Shown piece by piece: positions 8,956 to 17,559 of a stretch of DNA of 51,088 nt. Within the stretch, counting starts at the first letter, position 1, and each line of letters opens with the position of its first letter. The DNA is from Anaerolineae bacterium. Lineage in GTDB: Bacteria; Chloroflexota; Anaerolineae; Aggregatilineales; Phototrophicaceae. The notes under the pieces were generated by a model. It ran no database searches. It was not told the DNA's origin and saw only the letters and a list, made by a program, of their open reading frames with translations. The translations under genes were made by a program, and so were the position numbers. The stretch covers positions 1 to 51,088 of the forward strand of contig JAJEBE010000004.1 in assembly GCA_022822545.1 (NCBI GenBank). Direction: 5' to 3'.

Positions 8956-9327
8956 ATGAAGCACGTGTCTAAAGAGGAACGGCAATCTAATGCCAATGTT
9001 TATGTCTCAGGCGGTTCATCCCAGTTGGAGCGGCTGATAGCCGCGCAGACGGAGGGCGGCGTGTCGGTAGCGCTGGTGCATTTCACAGACGGCGCCGTCA
9101 CCCACTGGCACACACACCCAGGCGAGCAAGTCCTTCTCGTCACTGCGGGCGAGTGTCGCTTTGGCAATGAGGAAGGCGAAGGCGGCGTCGCCAAGACGGG
9201 CGATGTCATTCATTTCCCGCCGGGCGAAAGGCATTGGCATGGCGCAGTCGAAGGCAGTAACATGACCCACATGAGCATCACAACCGTCGGCGGTCCCAAC
9301 TGGATGGAACCGGTGACGGAGGCCTGA
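8956..9327 (+). CDS. Small single-domain cupin
   Basis: A 123-aa beta-barrel protein. The first cupin motif is clear as THWHTHPGEQVLLV, supplying two His and a Glu. The second motif follows as GDVIHFPPGERHWHGA with the third His. A strong AAGGAGGA ribosome site precedes the ATG. Single cupins in sugar operons often act as isomerases, mutarotases or metal-dependent dioxygenases; nothing here decides which. It lies between the DMT transporter and the epimerase in the same direction. Confidence 0.75.
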   Translation: MKHVSKEERQSNANVYVSGGSSQLERLIAAQTEGGVSVALVHFTDGAVTHWHTHPGEQVLLVTAGECRFGNEEGEGGVAKTGDVIHFPPGERHWHGAVEGSNMTHMSITTVGGPNWMEPVTEA

Positions 9328-9364
9328 TGGCGGCCGCCGTCAGAGCAGATAGGGAGCTTGCAAC

Positions 9365-10216
9365 ATGAGAGTCGCAGTCACCGGCGGCAGCGGGCTGGCT
9401 GGCTCGGCAGTCGTGTCGCATCTTCGAGCGCAGGGCTACGATATCGTCAGCATCGACCACGCGCCGCCACAATATCTTGTGGCAGAGTATCGCCTTGTGG
9501 ATTGTACCGATTTGGGACAGGTATACGGCGCCTGCCAGAACGTCGACGCCATCGTGCATCTGGCCGCCATTCCGCGCCCCATTCACCATAGTCCCGATCA
9601 AGTCTTCCGCACCAACATCATGGCGACCTTCAACATCTTCGAGGCCGCCGCCGTCCTGGAAATTCCCCGCGTCGTCTATGTCAGCAGCATGTCAGTGTTG
9701 GGGCTGCCCTTCTCGTATAGGCCGATTCAATTGCTCTACCTTCCGATTGATGAGGCGCACCCGCAGGCGCCGCAAGACGCCTACGCCCTGTCGAAGACGC
9801 TTGGCGAGGATATTGCGCTGGCTTTTGTCAGGCGAATGGCGGGAGCCTTATCCGTCGTCAGCCTACGCTTCCCCTGGATTCACAAACCCGAGACCTTCAA
9901 ATCAATGCTGAGGCCACTGTGGGACGATCCCGCTGGCGGCGCGACCAACCTCTGGGCTTATATCGATACGCGCGATGTCGCTCAAGCCTGCCGCCTCGCG
10001 CTGGAAGCTGACATCAACGGACACGAGGCCTTCTACATCAGCGCGGGGAACAGCTTCATGAAAACCGATTCGGAGACCTTGGCGCAAGCGTTTTATCCGG
10101 AGGCCAGCATTAGGTCGCGCTTGTCGGGCAATCAGTCGCTGTTTGACACAGCCAAAGCGAAAGCGAGACTGGGTTATGAACCACAATTCTCCTGGGAGGA
10201 TTACGAATGGAGCTAG
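9365..10216 (+). CDS. NAD-dependent epimerase/dehydratase (extended SDR)
   Basis: A 283-aa extended short-chain dehydrogenase. The nucleotide motif VTGGSGLAG is at residues 5-13, DAIVHLAA at 61-68 is the second diagnostic segment, and the catalytic pair is Tyr140 and Lys144 (YALSK). It is shorter than classic nucleotide-sugar epimerases (about 310-340 aa) and resembles uronate dehydrogenase-like or sugar-lactone-forming members found in carbohydrate operons. A GGGAG ribosome site is present. The next gene starts inside its last ten bases. Confidence 0.75.
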   Translation: MRVAVTGGSGLAGSAVVSHLRAQGYDIVSIDHAPPQYLVAEYRLVDCTDLGQVYGACQNVDAIVHLAAIPRPIHHSPDQVFRTNIMATFNIFEAAAVLEIPRVVYVSSMSVLGLPFSYRPIQLLYLPIDEAHPQAPQDAYALSKTLGEDIALAFVRRMAGALSVVSLRFPWIHKPETFKSMLRPLWDDPAGGATNLWAYIDTRDVAQACRLALEADINGHEAFYISAGNSFMKTDSETLAQAFYPEASIRSRLSGNQSLFDTAKAKARLGYEPQFSWEDYEWS

Positions 10217-10422
10217 TGCGAATCCGCACCATCATCGACGTCATCTACGCGGAGGGCTTCCGCCGATTAGCAAAACCGCTGCGCAGAGTCGCGGCCGGCG
10301 CGGTCATCAAGAATCCCTTTGCCGGACGCTATGTTGAAGACCTGAGCGAGCTCTACGAGACCGGCGCCGACCTCGGCGGCCTTCAACTGAGCGACATTGA
10401 AAATAAAGATGGTCTAACATGA
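10207..10422 (+). pseudogene. Truncated AA_synth (amino acid synthesis) family protein
   Basis: The first 60 or so residues match the start of the AA_synth family (PF06684): VRIRTIIDVIYAEGF, then LRRVAAGAVIKNPFAGRYVE, DLSELYETGADLGG. The family is normally about 190 aa. Here the frame departs at QLSDIENKDGLT and stops at 71 aa, and the following 150 bases show no continuation in any frame. A good GGGAGGA site and overlap with the upstream stop show it was translated as part of the block. AA_synth genes commonly sit beside amidases and amidohydrolases, as here. Most likely a deletion remnant. Confidence 0.55.
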
Positions 10423-10575
10423 AGAGACGGCTCGACTAGCCAACCAGGGGAGTAGTGACCTCTGTGGATGTGGCAACTCCAACGCAACGAGCAAAAAACC
10501 TCGTACCAGCGGTCAGTGTCAGCGCGATTCACCACTCCCCAGCCAGCGTTGCAAGCGAAATGAGGATCGAAAGAT

Positions 10576-11214
10576 ATGTCAATAACCAGAAACGCTTTCT
10601 CCGAGAAGCAATCGGACCAGCAGCGAGACAAGATCACCGATTTTGATCCGGCGACCACCGCCGTGCTCGTTGTCGATATGCTCAAAGACTTCTTCAAGGA
10701 GGGCGGCGCGATGGTGCTCGATGGCGGCGAGGCGCTTTATGCGCCACACCAGAAGCTGCTGGCGGCGGGGCGCGCCGCGGGCATGCCCATCCTCTGGCTC
10801 AACCAGAGCCTGCCTCCTGACGACAGCCTCTTCGAAATGCGTACCGTACACTGCCTGGCCGGGTCATGGGGCGCCGAAGTCGTTGACGAGCTGCCCGTCG
10901 AAGAAGGCGATATCATCATCCCCAAGCGGCGCTACAGCGGATTCTTCCAGACCACGCTCGATCTCACCCTGCGCGAACGGGGTATCAATACCGTCATTGT
11001 GACCGGCGTGGTCACGAATATCTGCGTGCGCTCCACCGTCCACGATGCTTTCTTCCTGCGTTACAAAGTCCTGGTGCCGGAAGACCTGGTTATGGCCACC
11101 AGCCCGCAAGCGCAGGAAGTCACTTTATACGATATCGATACCCACTACGGCGATGTCACCGATCTCGAAAATGTCCTGGCTGTGCTTCAGCGGGCGCGGG
11201 AGGCAGGCTCGTGA
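10576..11214 (+). CDS. Isochorismatase-like cysteine hydrolase (amidase)
   Basis: A 212-aa cysteine hydrolase of the isochorismatase fold. The catalytic triad is visible as Asp34 (LVVDM), Lys117 (IIPKRR) and Cys150 (VTNICV), with the non-proline cis-peptide region GVVTN just before the cysteine. Family members cleave amides or carbamoyl groups (nicotinamidase, N-carbamoylsarcosine hydrolase, maleamate and ureidoacrylate hydrolases). Its stop overlaps the GTG start of the enamidase, so the two are probably co-translated and act in one pathway releasing ammonia. The exact substrate is unknown. Confidence 0.8.
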   Translation: MSITRNAFSEKQSDQQRDKITDFDPATTAVLVVDMLKDFFKEGGAMVLDGGEALYAPHQKLLAAGRAAGMPILWLNQSLPPDDSLFEMRTVHCLAGSWGAEVVDELPVEEGDIIIPKRRYSGFFQTTLDLTLRERGINTVIVTGVVTNICVRSTVHDAFFLRYKVLVPEDLVMATSPQAQEVTLYDIDTHYGDVTDLENVLAVLQRAREAGS

Positions 11215-12368
11215 GCGACGCGCTGATTCACAACATCGGTCAAATTGTCTCCGGCGATTTCGCCGCTCCGCTCATCAAAGGCGATTCTATTCTCATCCAC
11301 GATGGGGTGATCGCCGCGATTGGCCGCGAGCTCGCCGCGGGCGCGGGCGTGATCAAGATCAGCGCCAATGGGGGGACGGTGATACCCGGCCTCATCGATT
11401 CCCACGTCCACCCGGTCATCGGCGACTACAGCCCGCGACAAAAGGTCGTCGACTTCATCGCCAGCTGCGTTCACGGCGGCGTCACGCGGATGATTTCCGC
11501 GGGCGAGGTTCACATGCCCGGTCGTCCTACCGGCGCCATCGGCACGAAGTCGATGGCGATTCTCGGCGCGAAAGCCTGGGACAACACCCGCCCCGGCGGC
11601 ATGAAGGTGCAGGGTGGCGGGCTGCTCTTGCAGGCGGGTCTGACTGCTGCCGATTTCGAGGAGATGGCGGCAGCCGGCGTCAAGCATCTCGGCGAAGTTG
11701 GCCTAGGCGGCTATCACGATTGGGACAAGATCGCGGAAATGGCGCGCTGGGCGAAACGCTGCGGCATGACAGTCATGATGCATATCGGCGGCGCGTCAAT
11801 TCCGGGCAGCGATGCCATCGGCGCTGAACATGCCATCAAGGTGCAGCCGCATATCGCTTCGCACCTCAACGGCGGACCGACCGCGCCTTCGCTCGCCGAT
11901 ATCGAGCGGATCATCGCCGAAACCGACGCCGCCCTCGAGATCATTCAGTGTGGCAACGCCGCCGTCATCCCCCGCATTCTCGATCTCGCCCGGCAATACG
12001 GCGCCCTTGACCGCGTCATCATCGGGACCGATATGCCATCCGGCACCGGCGTGATTCCGCTGGGGATGCTGCGCACGATAAGCTGGGTCAGCGCCCTGGG
12101 CGATATCCCTCCCGAAGCTGCCATCGCGATGGCGACCGGTACAACAGCGGCGATATACAACCTGCCGGCGGGGAGGATTGCGCCGGGTCTCGAAGCCGAT
12201 TTGGTCATCATGGACGCGCCGATTGGCAGCGTTGCTAATGATGCGTTGGAAACCCTCAAAATCGGGGATAGTCCCGGCATCTCCGGCGTGATCATCGATG
12301 GCGAATTGGTCCTGCGCAAGAGCGTCAATACCCCACCGGCTCGGCGTCAGTTGGAGATAGGCTCATGA
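11211..12368 (+). CDS. ena: Enamidase-like amidohydrolase
   Basis: A 385-aa amidohydrolase that by recollection aligns along its whole length with enamidase of Eubacterium barkeri, which opens 6-oxo-tetrahydronicotinate to 2-formylglutarate and ammonia. Diagnostic segments include IPGLIDSHVHPV, GDYSPRQK, HGGVTRMISAG and GTDMPSGTGVIPLG. Candidate binuclear metal ligands are His65, His67, Glu162 (GEVGLG), His191, His218 (SHLNGG) and Asp274. The bridging Glu in place of the usual carboxylated Lys is the enamidase hallmark. The start is GTG, overlapping the previous stop. Other nicotinate-pathway enzymes (6-hydroxynicotinate reductase, hydroxymethylglutarate enzymes) are absent from the window, so the real substrate may be a different cyclic enamide. 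Confidence 0.75.
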   Translation: MSDALIHNIGQIVSGDFAAPLIKGDSILIHDGVIAAIGRELAAGAGVIKISANGGTVIPGLIDSHVHPVIGDYSPRQKVVDFIASCVHGGVTRMISAGEVHMPGRPTGAIGTKSMAILGAKAWDNTRPGGMKVQGGGLLLQAGLTAADFEEMAAAGVKHLGEVGLGGYHDWDKIAEMARWAKRCGMTVMMHIGGASIPGSDAIGAEHAIKVQPHIASHLNGGPTAPSLADIERIIAETDAALEIIQCGNAAVIPRILDLARQYGALDRVIIGTDMPSGTGVIPLGMLRTISWVSALGDIPPEAAIAMATGTTAAIYNLPAGRIAPGLEADLVIMDAPIGSVANDALETLKIGDSPGISGVIIDGELVLRKSVNTPPARRQLEIGS

Positions 12369-13168
12369 ACCGCTTTGCCGGCAAAGTTGCGCTAGTGACC
12401 GGCGCGGGCGGCGCCTTGGGGCGGGCGAGCGCCATTCGTTTCGCCGCGGAAGGGGCGCGAGTCGTCATTGCCGACTTGGATATGGAGCGCGCGCAGGCGG
12501 TGGCCGCGGAAATCGGCGTGGAAGCCATCGCCGTTCAGGCGGATGTGACTGATCTCGAAGATTGCAAAACGATGGTTCAGGCGGCGCGGGGCGCGTTCGG
12601 GGCGCTGGACGTGGTCTTCGCCAACGCCGGCATTGGTGGCGCGAAAACCGAGTTCGTCGACCTGCCGATCGAAGAGTGGGATCGGGTCATGGGCGTGAAC
12701 CTGCGCGGCATGGTGCTCACCTGCAAGGCGGCAGCACGAGCCTTGATCGACGCGGGCGGCGGGTCAATCGTGCTGATGGGCTCGTCAACCGGCGGCTGGG
12801 ATACGATTCTTGGTTCGGGACCTTATATGATGAGCAAGGAAGCGGTCAAGGCGCTGGCGCGCAACCTGGCATTGGAGCTGGCGCGTTATCGGATCCGCGT
12901 CAACGCCGTCTGCCCCGGCATCATCCAAACTCCGTTGAGCTTCCGCCAGGGAACAGATGACCCCGACGCTTGGGAAGGTTTCTTTGCCAGATTTGCTGAC
13001 CGCATCCCACTGAGGCGGGTCGGTAAACCGGAAGATGTCGCCGCGACAGTGGCATTCCTCGCATCCGACGATGCGCGCCATATCACTGGCACTTCCCTGT
13101 TGATTGACGGCGGGCAGACGCTGCAAAGCTGGAGCAATGCTCCGGACACGGCCTACCCTTCGTCATGA
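12365..13168 (+). CDS. Short-chain dehydrogenase/reductase (FabG-like)
   Basis: A 267-aa classical SDR. The cofactor motif VTGAGGALG lies at 11-19, NAG at 87-89, and the catalytic Ser is 140/141 with Tyr154 and Lys158 (YMMSK). Asp at the end of the second beta strand (VIADLDM) favours NAD(H). The ATG overlaps the enamidase stop (ATGA), so it is co-translated. A reductase acting on the aldehyde or keto acid formed by the enamidase is a reasonable inference. It is the last gene in the block. Confidence 0.82.
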   Translation: MNRFAGKVALVTGAGGALGRASAIRFAAEGARVVIADLDMERAQAVAAEIGVEAIAVQADVTDLEDCKTMVQAARGAFGALDVVFANAGIGGAKTEFVDLPIEEWDRVMGVNLRGMVLTCKAAARALIDAGGGSIVLMGSSTGGWDTILGSGPYMMSKEAVKALARNLALELARYRIRVNAVCPGIIQTPLSFRQGTDDPDAWEGFFARFADRIPLRRVGKPEDVAATVAFLASDDARHITGTSLLIDGGQTLQSWSNAPDTAYPSS

Positions 13169-13746
13169 ATCAGCTTGCCAAATTGATACGAAATATCCTG
13201 CTGTCCAATCGTTCTTAGCGACTTATTGTCAAAGACCGCCCGGTTCAACTTCCACATTTGACCAGCGCAGCGCCACCAACTCCAAGCGACGCAGGCCAGT
13301 GTAAACTGGCATTATCGAAAAAGGTAACGGGGCTGGTGGGCATGAAAGGGAATCGGGTGCGGCGGCGTGCTAGTTTCTTTGTCCCGTCGACAAGTCTATA
13401 GAAGTCTAGATATATTGCAAAGTTGTCGTATAACAGGTGCTACTTCGCCCTGACTTTCCGAGGATCAGGGACGGTTGATGGGCGCAGAGGTCGCGCCCTT
13501 TTCGGATGTTGCGTTTAGAGAACGAAAAGGACTGTCAGTCGTAGATGACGGGACGTATTGATCTTAATCGGATAAATTGTTGGATAAGTCATCGCGTTTG
13601 CGTTAATCTAAAGTAAGCGTTGCGGCCAGATATTACCATTGCTTGGCCACGACAATGTAGAGAAAGGAGAAGACAGAAGCACTCGCTCGAATACATGGAA
13701 GATGTCATTGAAAACCAATCCGGAAAAGCTTTGGAGGTAAATTACG
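13169..13746 (+). other. Intergenic stretch before second ABC block
   Basis: About 580 bases with no credible gene. It holds a 6-bp perfect inverted repeat CCCTGA/TCAGGG (13448-13470) and a terminator-like hairpin at 13480-13502. Local composition is more AT-rich after 13370. No convincing -35/-10 pair could be fixed, although the promoter for the following binding protein must lie here. Confidence 0.5.
13480..13502 (+). terminator. Short intrinsic-terminator-like hairpin
   Basis: GGGCGC (13480-13485) pairs with GCGCCC (13493-13498) around a seven-base loop and is followed directly by TTTT. The stem is short and the T-run modest, so efficiency is uncertain. It could end transcripts from the enamidase block. 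Confidence 0.4.
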
Positions 13747-15648
13747 ATGAATTGGAGATCCTCGAAATTGGTTTTGTCACTAACTCTTTTGTCGCTATTC
13801 GCCATGTTCTCTATGGCCCTCGTCTCGGCGCAAGAGCAGACCGAAGTCGGTACTCCGCGCGCTACTACCTTGATTGTTGATCAGCTTGGCGGTCGTATTA
13901 ACAACCCGACACAGACCAATCCCTATCAAGCAGGCACTCACATGAGCGCGGGCTTGCACCAGCTGGTTTACTCGACTTTGTGGGAGATCAACACCGCCAC
14001 TGGCGAGCAATTCCCGGCTTTGGCGGCTGAGATGCCCGAAGCGCTCAACGACGATTACACCAGCTTCCGCGTTACGCTGCGCGATGGCTTACGCTGGAGC
14101 GATGGCGAACCGATCACGACTGCCGACATGGCCTTCAACATTGATATGATTTTGAACACGCCGGAGTTTCCCTACAGCGGCTTCTTGTCGCAGGTTATTG
14201 ACAACTACGAAGTGGTTGACGATCTAACCATCATTCTCAACTTGAAGCGCTCAGAGCCGCGCCTGGCCTATACCCTCGGCGTACACATCTGGGGCGACAA
14301 CTTCCGTATGGTGCCCAAGCATATTTGGGAGAACGAAGACCCGGCCACCTTCCAGAATTACCCGCCGGTCGCCAGTGGTCCTTACACTATGACTGATGTT
14401 GATCCCAATGGCAATTGGTTCCTCTACACCAAACGCGAGGACTGGCAGCATACCGATGTCGGCCAGATATTCGGCGAACCCGGTCCGGAATACGTCCTCT
14501 TCCGCTTCTATGGCACCGAAGAGCGCCGTATCATCGCCGGCATCCAAAACCAGCTTGATATCTTCACCGATATCTCGCCCGAAGCTTGGGACATCTTGCG
14601 CGATGGCAACCCGAACGCGCGCGCCTGGCACGAAAACTTCCCTTGGGCCAACTTTGACGATCCCTGCGAGCGCGGCATCATCTTCGCTAACTCGCAAGAA
14701 CCCTGGGACAACCAGAATGTCCGCTGGGCGATGGCGCTGGCGACCGATATCAAGAGCGTCGGCCTGGCCACATTCGCCGGCATCCTGCGCGTATCGCCGC
14801 TGGCTGTGCCGCCGGTCCAAGTCATTCACGATGCCTTCCACAAACCCATGCGCGACTGGATGACGGAGTTCGCTTTCGAAGACGGCTATCAACCCTTCGA
14901 CCCCAACTACGCGGTCGATATCGCCGCCATCCTGGCGGAGCAGGGCATCGAGGGCATGCCTGAAGACGAAGAAGCTCTGGTTGACCTCTTCGGCGTCGGC
15001 TGGTGGAAGCACGATCCGGCAAAGGCGACAGAAATGCTGCAAGCCGAGGGCTTCACGCTCCAAGACGGAGCTTGGCATAAGCCGGACGGAAGCCCCTGGC
15101 AGATCACCATCAACTCGCCCTCCAACTTCGAGGTGCAATCGCAGCGCCTGGCATTCGCCGTCGCCGACAACTGGCGCGACTTCGGCATTGACGCCACCGT
15201 GCAGCAGATGGACGGCGGAACATTCTGGAGCAACTACAACAACGGCACCTTCGACGCCGGCTCCTATTGGCCCGGTTGTGGCGCCTTGCCCGATTCCTGG
15301 GATCTGCTGGACGCCTTCTGGCACAAACGCCACATCGTGCCCATCGGCCAGCCCGCGCCCGGCAACGCTATGCGTTACGACAGCGACGCCCTCAGCGGCA
15401 TCCTCGACCAGATTGCGCCGCTGCCCAGCGATCACCCGGACACGATCCCGCTGCTGACCGAATTCGAGAAGCAGTTCATCGTCGAACGGCCCTGGCTGCC
15501 GATGTTCGGCACCTCGAAATTTGTACCGGTCGTGACGACCTATTGGGACGGCTTGCCCACCGCCGACAACTTCTACGAAGGTCCTTGGTGGTGGTGGTCG
15601 CTATTCAAGTACCACATGCCATTCATCCAGCCAAAGTCAGACGGCTAG
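13747..15648 (+). CDS. Peptide/oligosaccharide ABC transporter solute-binding protein (family 5)
   Basis: A 633-aa DppA/OppA-type binding protein. Residues 1-29 form a Sec signal peptide ending VSAQ, with no lipobox cysteine. The SBP_bac_5 signature region appears as WSDGEPITTADMAFNIDMI, and the C-terminal third has the usual DSW.LLDAFWH and large aromatic cluster (PWWWWSLFKYH). A GGAGG site lies 8 bases before the ATG. It heads a full importer with two permeases and two ATPases, and a GH172 glycosidase follows. Family 5 proteins in such settings often bind oligosaccharides rather than peptides. Confidence 0.87.
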   Translation: MNWRSSKLVLSLTLLSLFAMFSMALVSAQEQTEVGTPRATTLIVDQLGGRINNPTQTNPYQAGTHMSAGLHQLVYSTLWEINTATGEQFPALAAEMPEALNDDYTSFRVTLRDGLRWSDGEPITTADMAFNIDMILNTPEFPYSGFLSQVIDNYEVVDDLTIILNLKRSEPRLAYTLGVHIWGDNFRMVPKHIWENEDPATFQNYPPVASGPYTMTDVDPNGNWFLYTKREDWQHTDVGQIFGEPGPEYVLFRFYGTEERRIIAGIQNQLDIFTDISPEAWDILRDGNPNARAWHENFPWANFDDPCERGIIFANSQEPWDNQNVRWAMALATDIKSVGLATFAGILRVSPLAVPPVQVIHDAFHKPMRDWMTEFAFEDGYQPFDPNYAVDIAAILAEQGIEGMPEDEEALVDLFGVGWWKHDPAKATEMLQAEGFTLQDGAWHKPDGSPWQITINSPSNFEVQSQRLAFAVADNWRDFGIDATVQQMDGGTFWSNYNNGTFDAGSYWPGCGALPDSWDLLDAFWHKRHIVPIGQPAPGNAMRYDSDALSGILDQIAPLPSDHPDTIPLLTEFEKQFIVERPWLPMFGTSKFVPVVTTYWDGLPTADNFYEGPWWWWSLFKYHMPFIQPKSDG

Positions 15649-15670
15649 GCTAAACAACGTCTAGCGCGTT

Positions 15671-15704
15671 GGATTGGGTGTGCCCTTTGCGGCGCGCCCA
15701 ATCC
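15671..15704 (+). promoter_or_regulatory. Intercistronic hairpin after family 5 binding protein
   Basis: A 14-bp stem pairs 15671-15684 (GGATTGGGTGTGCC) with 15691-15704 (GGCGCGCCCAATCC), including two G-U pairs, around the loop CTTTGC. It lies 22 bases after the stop and 20 bases before the permease ATG. There is no T-tract. It is the strongest hairpin in the window and fits an mRNA-stabilising or attenuating role between a highly needed binding protein and its permeases. Confidence 0.65.
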
Positions 15705-15724
15705 TCCCTGCTTGAGGCGCCTTC

Positions 15725-16723
15725 ATGCAATTCGCAAAATTCGTTGTCACGCGGATCATCGCCTATGTGCTGGTGATTTGGATTGGCATCACAGTCGTCT
15801 TCTTCGTGCCGCGCTTCATGCCTTCAGATCCGGTGGAGTCGATGCTGGGCCGGATTATGAGCCAAGGCGCCTATATGGAGGCGGAACAGGTCGAGGCGAT
15901 GCGCGCCACCCTGACGCAGGCTTTCGGCTTGGAAGGTTCCCTGGCGGACCAATATTTCGGCTTCCTTCACCGTACCTTTGTGACGCGCGAGTTTGGTCCC
16001 TCGCTCTCCATGTTTCCCACGCCCGTCAACGAATTGATCGGGCGCGCCCTCCCCTGGACCCTCGGCTTGCTGCTGGCATCAACCATCATCGCCTGGGTCG
16101 TGGGCAACGCCATCGGCCTGCTCGCCGGCTACAAAAGCCGCTGGATCTCCTCACGCACCCTGGAGATCATCGCAATCCTCGTCTATCCCATTCCCTACTA
16201 CATCACCGCGCTCATCTTGATCATCTTGTTCATCCATATCAATCCGATCTTTCCGCTGTTTTTCTCCGTCCGCGGCGAAGCATGGTCCTGGGAGTTCATC
16301 TCCAGCGCCGTCTACAACTCGGTTCTGCCAGCGCTATCGATTGTCATCGTCGGCTTCGGCTGGTGGGTGCTGAGCATGAAGGCGCTGGCATCCAGCATCT
16401 CAGAAGAGGACTTCGTCTATTTCGCCAAGCTCAAAGGCGCCGGCGAAGGCCGCATCATGACCGCCTATGTACTGCGCAACGCCATCCTGCCGCAGGTTAC
16501 AGTATTGGCGCTGCAGATCGGCGCTATCTTCAACGGCGCGCTGATCGCGGAGATTCTCTTCAGTTATCCCGGTCTGGGCACTATGACCTATAACGCCGTG
16601 CTGCAAGCCGATTACAACTTGCTCATGGGCACGATAACGATATCTATTATCGCCGTCGCCACCTCGACGCTGATTATCGACCTGCTCTATCCCGTCTTTG
16701 ATCCGCGGATCAGACAGAGGTAG
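15725..16723 (+). CDS. Dipeptide/oligosaccharide ABC transporter permease (DppB-like)
   Basis: A 332-aa inner-membrane permease. The N-terminal helix (residues 5-28) and the FVPRFMPSDPVESML segment are typical of DppB/OppB, followed by a periplasmic region and five further helices. The C-terminal EAA-like loop is in DFVYFAKLKGAGEGRIMTAYVLRNA. The start has GAGG upstream. It is followed after two bases by the DppC-like partner. Together they form the channel for the substrate captured by the preceding binding protein. Confidence 0.87.
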   Translation: MQFAKFVVTRIIAYVLVIWIGITVVFFVPRFMPSDPVESMLGRIMSQGAYMEAEQVEAMRATLTQAFGLEGSLADQYFGFLHRTFVTREFGPSLSMFPTPVNELIGRALPWTLGLLLASTIIAWVVGNAIGLLAGYKSRWISSRTLEIIAILVYPIPYYITALILIILFIHINPIFPLFFSVRGEAWSWEFISSAVYNSVLPALSIVIVGFGWWVLSMKALASSISEEDFVYFAKLKGAGEGRIMTAYVLRNAILPQVTVLALQIGAIFNGALIAEILFSYPGLGTMTYNAVLQADYNLLMGTITISIIAVATSTLIIDLLYPVFDPRIRQR

Positions 16724-16725
16724 CC

Positions 16726-17559
16726 ATGGGCGCATTGAATCGACGCCTGAAAATCGGCTTGGCGATTCTGGCCGTATTTATCATCCTGGGCGGCATCCTG
16801 CCCTTCTTTTCGCCCGAAGACCCGCGCGACTGGATCCGTCACCCGCGCAACCTGCCGCCGAGCGCCGAGCACCTCCTGGGCACCACCAACCTGGGGCAAG
16901 ATACCTTCTGGCTGCTCTCATACGCCACGCAGAACTCGCTCTTCATCGGCTTGTTCGTCGCTTTCTTCGCCACGCTTATCGGCGTCTTTGCCGGCTTGGC
17001 GGCCGGTTTCATCGGCGGCATAACCGATCGTGTCATCACCCTCTTGGCCGATGTCTTCATCGTGGTGCCGTCGCTGCCGATTCTCATCTTGATGTCATCG
17101 CTCTTGCAGGGGCGCGCCTCGCTGCTGCTGATCAGCATCGTCCTGATCCTCTTTAATTGGCCCTGGCCCGCCCGCCAGATGCGCTCGATCGCCCTGAGCA
17201 TGCGCGAGCGGCAATTCGTGAACACCGCGCGCTTCTCCGGCTCCGGCACCTTCACCATCCTCGCCGAAGAAATCGTGCCGCATATCTTCAGCTGGGCGAT
17301 GGCCAACTTCGTCAACACCGTGCTAGTCGCGATCGCCACCGAATCGGGCTTGGCGGTTATCGGCTTGTCCAGCCTGGAAGAAGCCACGCTCGGCACCACC
17401 ATCTATTGGGCGCTGCAGCATCAGGCGCTGCTCGGCCGGCGCTGGTGGTGGATCGGCTCGCCCGTTGTCGCCATCATCCTGCTCTTCATCGGCCTCTTCT
17501 TGATCTCGACCGGCATCTCCAGCTTGTCGGCGGAGCGGCGGGGGCACGGCGATGCTTAG
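16726..17559 (+). CDS. Dipeptide/oligosaccharide ABC transporter permease (DppC-like)
   Basis: A 277-aa inner-membrane permease partner. It begins with one helix (12-30), then the LLGTTNLGQDTFWLLSYATQ segment typical of the DppC/OppC family, then five helices. The cytoplasmic coupling loop is RQFVNTARFSGSGTFTILAEEIVPH. An AGAGG site precedes the ATG, and its end overlaps the start of the first ATPase by eight bases, indicating coupled translation. Confidence 0.87.
   Translation: MGALNRRLKIGLAILAVFIILGGILPFFSPEDPRDWIRHPRNLPPSAEHLLGTTNLGQDTFWLLSYATQNSLFIGLFVAFFATLIGVFAGLAAGFIGGITDRVITLLADVFIVVPSLPILILMSSLLQGRASLLLISIVLILFNWPWPARQMRSIALSMRERQFVNTARFSGSGTFTILAEEIVPHIFSWAMANFVNTVLVAIATESGLAVIGLSSLEEATLGTTIYWALQHQALLGRRWWWIGSPVVAIILLFIGLFLISTGISSLSAERRGHGDA

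Noticed and set aside
13320..13400. Cobalamin-riboswitch-like stretch (AAAGGGAATCGGGTGCGG)
   Set aside because: The required B12 box and CCCGC-ACTG core are not present in order, and the downstream gene is a sugar/peptide transporter.
14251..15435. 394-aa minus frame opposite the family 5 binding protein
   Set aside because: Antisense shadow; the + strand has signal peptide, family signature and ribosome site.
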